A DNA stretch of 64,000 nucleotides, taken from assembly GCA_937958265.1 (NCBI GenBank), contig CALGNX010000020.1:1-64000 (forward strand), in the 5' to 3' direction. The notes below the pieces were generated by a model, which saw nothing but the letters and a program-made list of their open reading frames with translations, did not search any database and was not told where the DNA came from. The position numbers and the translations under genes were made by a program. Positions 61,595-64,000 of this stretch are shown one piece after another. Each line of letters begins with the position of its first letter. The first letter of the stretch is position 1. Source of the stretch: an uncultured Algibacter sp. (lineage in GTDB: Bacteria > Bacteroidota > Bacteroidia > Flavobacteriales > Flavobacteriaceae).

Positions 61595-62290
61595 CTATTT
61601 TAACTTAAAGAAGCTTGGATAATAGTCTTCAGGATATATATACGTGTCTTCGTCGTAAGGAATCTGATTATATTTGTACAACGCAAAAAAAGTGTCTCCT
61701 TTTTTGTTTTTCATTTTCTGTAAATTTAAGCCTCTGGAAGATGAGAATTTTTCTTTGTTATAAATACTTTCAAAAGTTTGGTTATTTATTTTACCTACGG
61801 CTTCTACATATGGTGGCCTATTTGGTAAAGAACGTTGCCTATCTATAACGTAAAAAACAAAATTTTGTTTAAATATTAAATATCTAGTGCTGTCCGAACT
61901 GTCTGTAAAATACCGTTCGTGTTTAGCTAATTTAATGTATTGGTTTTTGTTTTTATAAGAGTGAATTTTTTTTTCTAGGGATGTAAGGCCAACATATACA
62001 AATAATAAAATTGGTAGCAGATGGATAATAGTCCAGGATATACTGCCATCAAAAACTTTAGGGTTTTTAATTAATCTAATTATTGAAATTAAGTATAATA
62101 TAACTAGAGGCGTGTATAAGCAAAGCCCAAAAATAAACCGAAAACCTTGATGCATTCCATCTCCTCCATATCTATTACCATGTTTATAGCTATAAGATTC
62201 ATAAAATATATTAGTTGAGTCAAAAAGCAAGGCAATTACTAGTAATAATAAACCAATTATTGGGGAATATATAGATATGTTTTTAATCAT
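61595..62290 (-). CDS. Hypothetical membrane protein
   Basis: 231-aa ORF with three predicted hydrophobic segments. Confidence 0.65.
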   Translation of the reverse strand: MIKNISIYSPIIGLLLLVIALLFDSTNIFYESYSYKHGNRYGGDGMHQGFRFIFGLCLYTPLVILYLISIIRLIKNPKVFDGSISWTIIHLLPILLFVYVGLTSLEKKIHSYKNKNQYIKLAKHERYFTDSSDSTRYLIFKQNFVFYVIDRQRSLPNRPPYVEAVGKINNQTFESIYNKEKFSSSRGLNLQKMKNKKGDTFFALYKYNQIPYDEDTYIYPEDYYPSFFKLK

Positions 62291-62702
62291 TTTATTTAAC
62301 TTATTAATTTGGTTATGTTAGAAAAAAATATGCCATTGCTGTATGTAGTTAGTAGTTTACAAATTAAACAATTATTTAGAATAATATGTGAGCCGAATTT
62401 TTTAAATTTTTATTTTGTTTCTCAAATAAACTTTATATGTGGTTGTAGGCTTCCCTAAAAATAGGACAGTTTTTCAATGCTTTTTAATAGCTTATTTTTT
62501 ATACAGTTTTACCATGTGTTTTATGTTTTTTTATTGAAGTTTTGTTTGCTTATAATCGATATAATTTCTTCATGATTAACTTTATCGGTATGTGATAGTA
62601 GGGATTTCGGGCTATTTCCTGTTTTGTTGCACCTAGCTTATTGTGGCGTATAATGCGCGCATAACTATGCAGTCCAGTCTCCCAAGAATTTTGTGCTGCG
62701 TG

Positions 62703-63573
62703 CTATAAGTTGCTATTTGTTATCAGTTTTTGTCCTTCAAACTCTTTCATTAAGTTATCCCAATTAAAAGGAGTTTGCAAATAAAATTCAGCATTACCAC
62801 CAATTGGGGCAAAGTGCTTTAAAACTTGTTCTTTTCCAGTAGGATAATTATAGGTTTCATAATACTTATTTTCTAAAAATAAATTTTGTAAATTTTCTAT
62901 TAAATCTTGATCTAGTCGGTCGCTATAATATACATATCGAATGCCATGAATGCAGTACGTACTGTTAAGATTATTCTTTTTTCCTTTGAATGGTTTTTCT
63001 AGAGTCATAGAAACTTCAATTCCATTTAAGAAATCATCGGATATTTTTATTTGCTAGAGCTAAGAAAGCGTATGTCTCAGCGGGACTGTTTTGGTTGTAT
63101 TCATCCATAATCCAAATTAGTGCACCTTCTGCTCCTTCACTAATAATATCAGAATATTCTAGAATTAAAGCCGATAAATTACTGTATTTTGCTAGTTCAT
63201 TAAATAATTTATATTCTTCAAAGGTATGTGATGAACCAGGCTTATCTTCAAACACGACTTCGAACTTAAAGCTTTCTAATCTTTTATTGTTAGGCTGTCT
63301 AATATCGTTATGGTATCTAATATTTATTTTCTCATCCGGATATAAAGTCTTAATTTCTTCTAGAGAAGTAATTAAGATTTTAGGTATTAATTTAAAGTCT
63401 TTTTCAGTTAATAGAGTGTTATTTTTAATATACTATTTGTTAATATTTATTATGTTGTTAGAGGTACCATCTCTGAGAACTTTAATGAAAAGTGTATTAC
63501 TATGTATCGTGAATACAATGGGTGAAAAATAGCGTTTAAATAAGTTTGACTTATGGATTTGTTTTTGTTTTGG
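62703..63573 (-). pseudogene. Decayed gene: internal TAG at 63433-63435 and a frameshift near 63043-63053
   Basis: Open frame KQKQIHKSNLFKRYFSPIVFTIHSNTLFIKVLRDGTSNNIININK*YIKNNTLLTEKDFKLIPKILITSLEEIKTLYPDEK...NKRLESFKFEVVFEDKPGSSHTFEEYKLF...FLALANK joined after a 1-nt shift to ISDDFLNGIEVSMTLEKPFKGKKNN... Confidence 0.65.
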
Positions 63574-63670
63574 TCAGGATTAATAATTTGATTACCATCT
63601 TATTTTTGGCATTCCTAAAGAAGAAAGGGGGAGGGGGTAAAGATTAGAATTCCCATCTTCAAACAGTTTT

Positions 63671-64000
63671 TTAGTTTTTATTTTTCAGATATTTCTTAAC
63701 GAATTTCAGTTCCGATTTTTTGTCAATTTGTAAATTCGATACACAGGTACTTGTCCACAACTTTCCAGTCTTATCTATTTTTCCAAAAACTAAATACCTT
63801 TTGTTTTTTTTGAAAAAATAGTCGCAAAGATATTTTTCTTCTTTTTCCTCAATCAGTTTTCGATTCAATACTATTTGTTTTCCGCGATATAATTTCATTA
63901 GTTCAAACTTTCCGTCTCCAATATAATTCCCGTAAAAAATTACAGTTGAACTTTCAAAACTGTCTTCTAATTTCAGTTCCGATTGAATTTTTTCGCTAGT
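63671..64000 (-). CDS. NTR/TIMP-like hypothetical protein, 5' end beyond window
   Basis: Frame stays open past the listed ATG at 63898 to base 64000: TSEKIQSELKLEDSFESSTVIFYGNYIGDGKFELMKLYRGKQ...YLCDYFFKKNKRYLVFGKIDKTGKLWTSTCVSN; C..F..gk.YLVf...g.l.TStC pattern resembles NTR/TIMP-like domains. Confidence 0.6.
   Translation of the reverse strand, partial: TSEKIQSELKLEDSFESSTVIFYGNYIGDGKFELMKLYRGKQIVLNRKLIEEKEEKYLCDYFFKKNKRYLVFGKIDKTGKLWTSTCVSNLQIDKKSELKFVKKYLKNKN

Noticed and set aside
62630-62700. GCGTATAATGCGCGCATAAC palindrome-containing stretch considered as an integron attC-like or recombination site
   Set aside because: I could not identify paired R'/R'' and L'/L'' core sites; the palindromic core is only 10 bp (ATGCGCGCAT).
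63095-63532. 145-aa plus-strand ORF
   Set aside because: Antisense to a better-supported decayed minus-strand frame; composition is what an antisense reading of AT-rich coding DNA would give.

Overview
This 64 kb window is AT-rich chromosomal DNA. Gene content (GldI, T9SS sorting domain, LolA/LptF-G/FtsK cluster, TAnnTTTG-like promoters) points to a member of the Flavobacteriaceae; that assignment is inference. It begins at the 3' end of a 5S rRNA gene and is mostly housekeeping: topB, a pseudouridine synthase, a PgpH-like HD hydrolase, three tRNAs, ribBA-like, ftsK, katG, gatCA and gatB-aspS, gyrB, mdh, secDF, ndk, nrnA-like, gldI and lgt. At the right end there is an arsenic operon and a decayed accessory segment of gene remnants. 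The observations I would follow up first are: (1) a gatC-gatA-[gatB::aspS fusion] operon encoding what looks like a covalent Asp-tRNA(Asn) transamidosome, with a possible attenuator-like leader; (2) a ~90-155 bp dispersed intergenic element present four times in both orientations, with terminal GCGTTA/TAACGC pairing, an internal repeat and a variable centre; (3) a divergent S24-repressor / dinB / short dnaE mutagenesis cassette with a 37-bp near-perfect palindrome between the divergent genes; (4) long hairpins in convergent intergenic gaps (a 22-bp perfect stem beside a possible three-way junction, and a ~30-bp imperfect stem); (5) a frameshifted and stop-interrupted gene plus a gene fragment next to the ars operon. 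All assignments come from reading the sequence and translations by eye; no database search was run.
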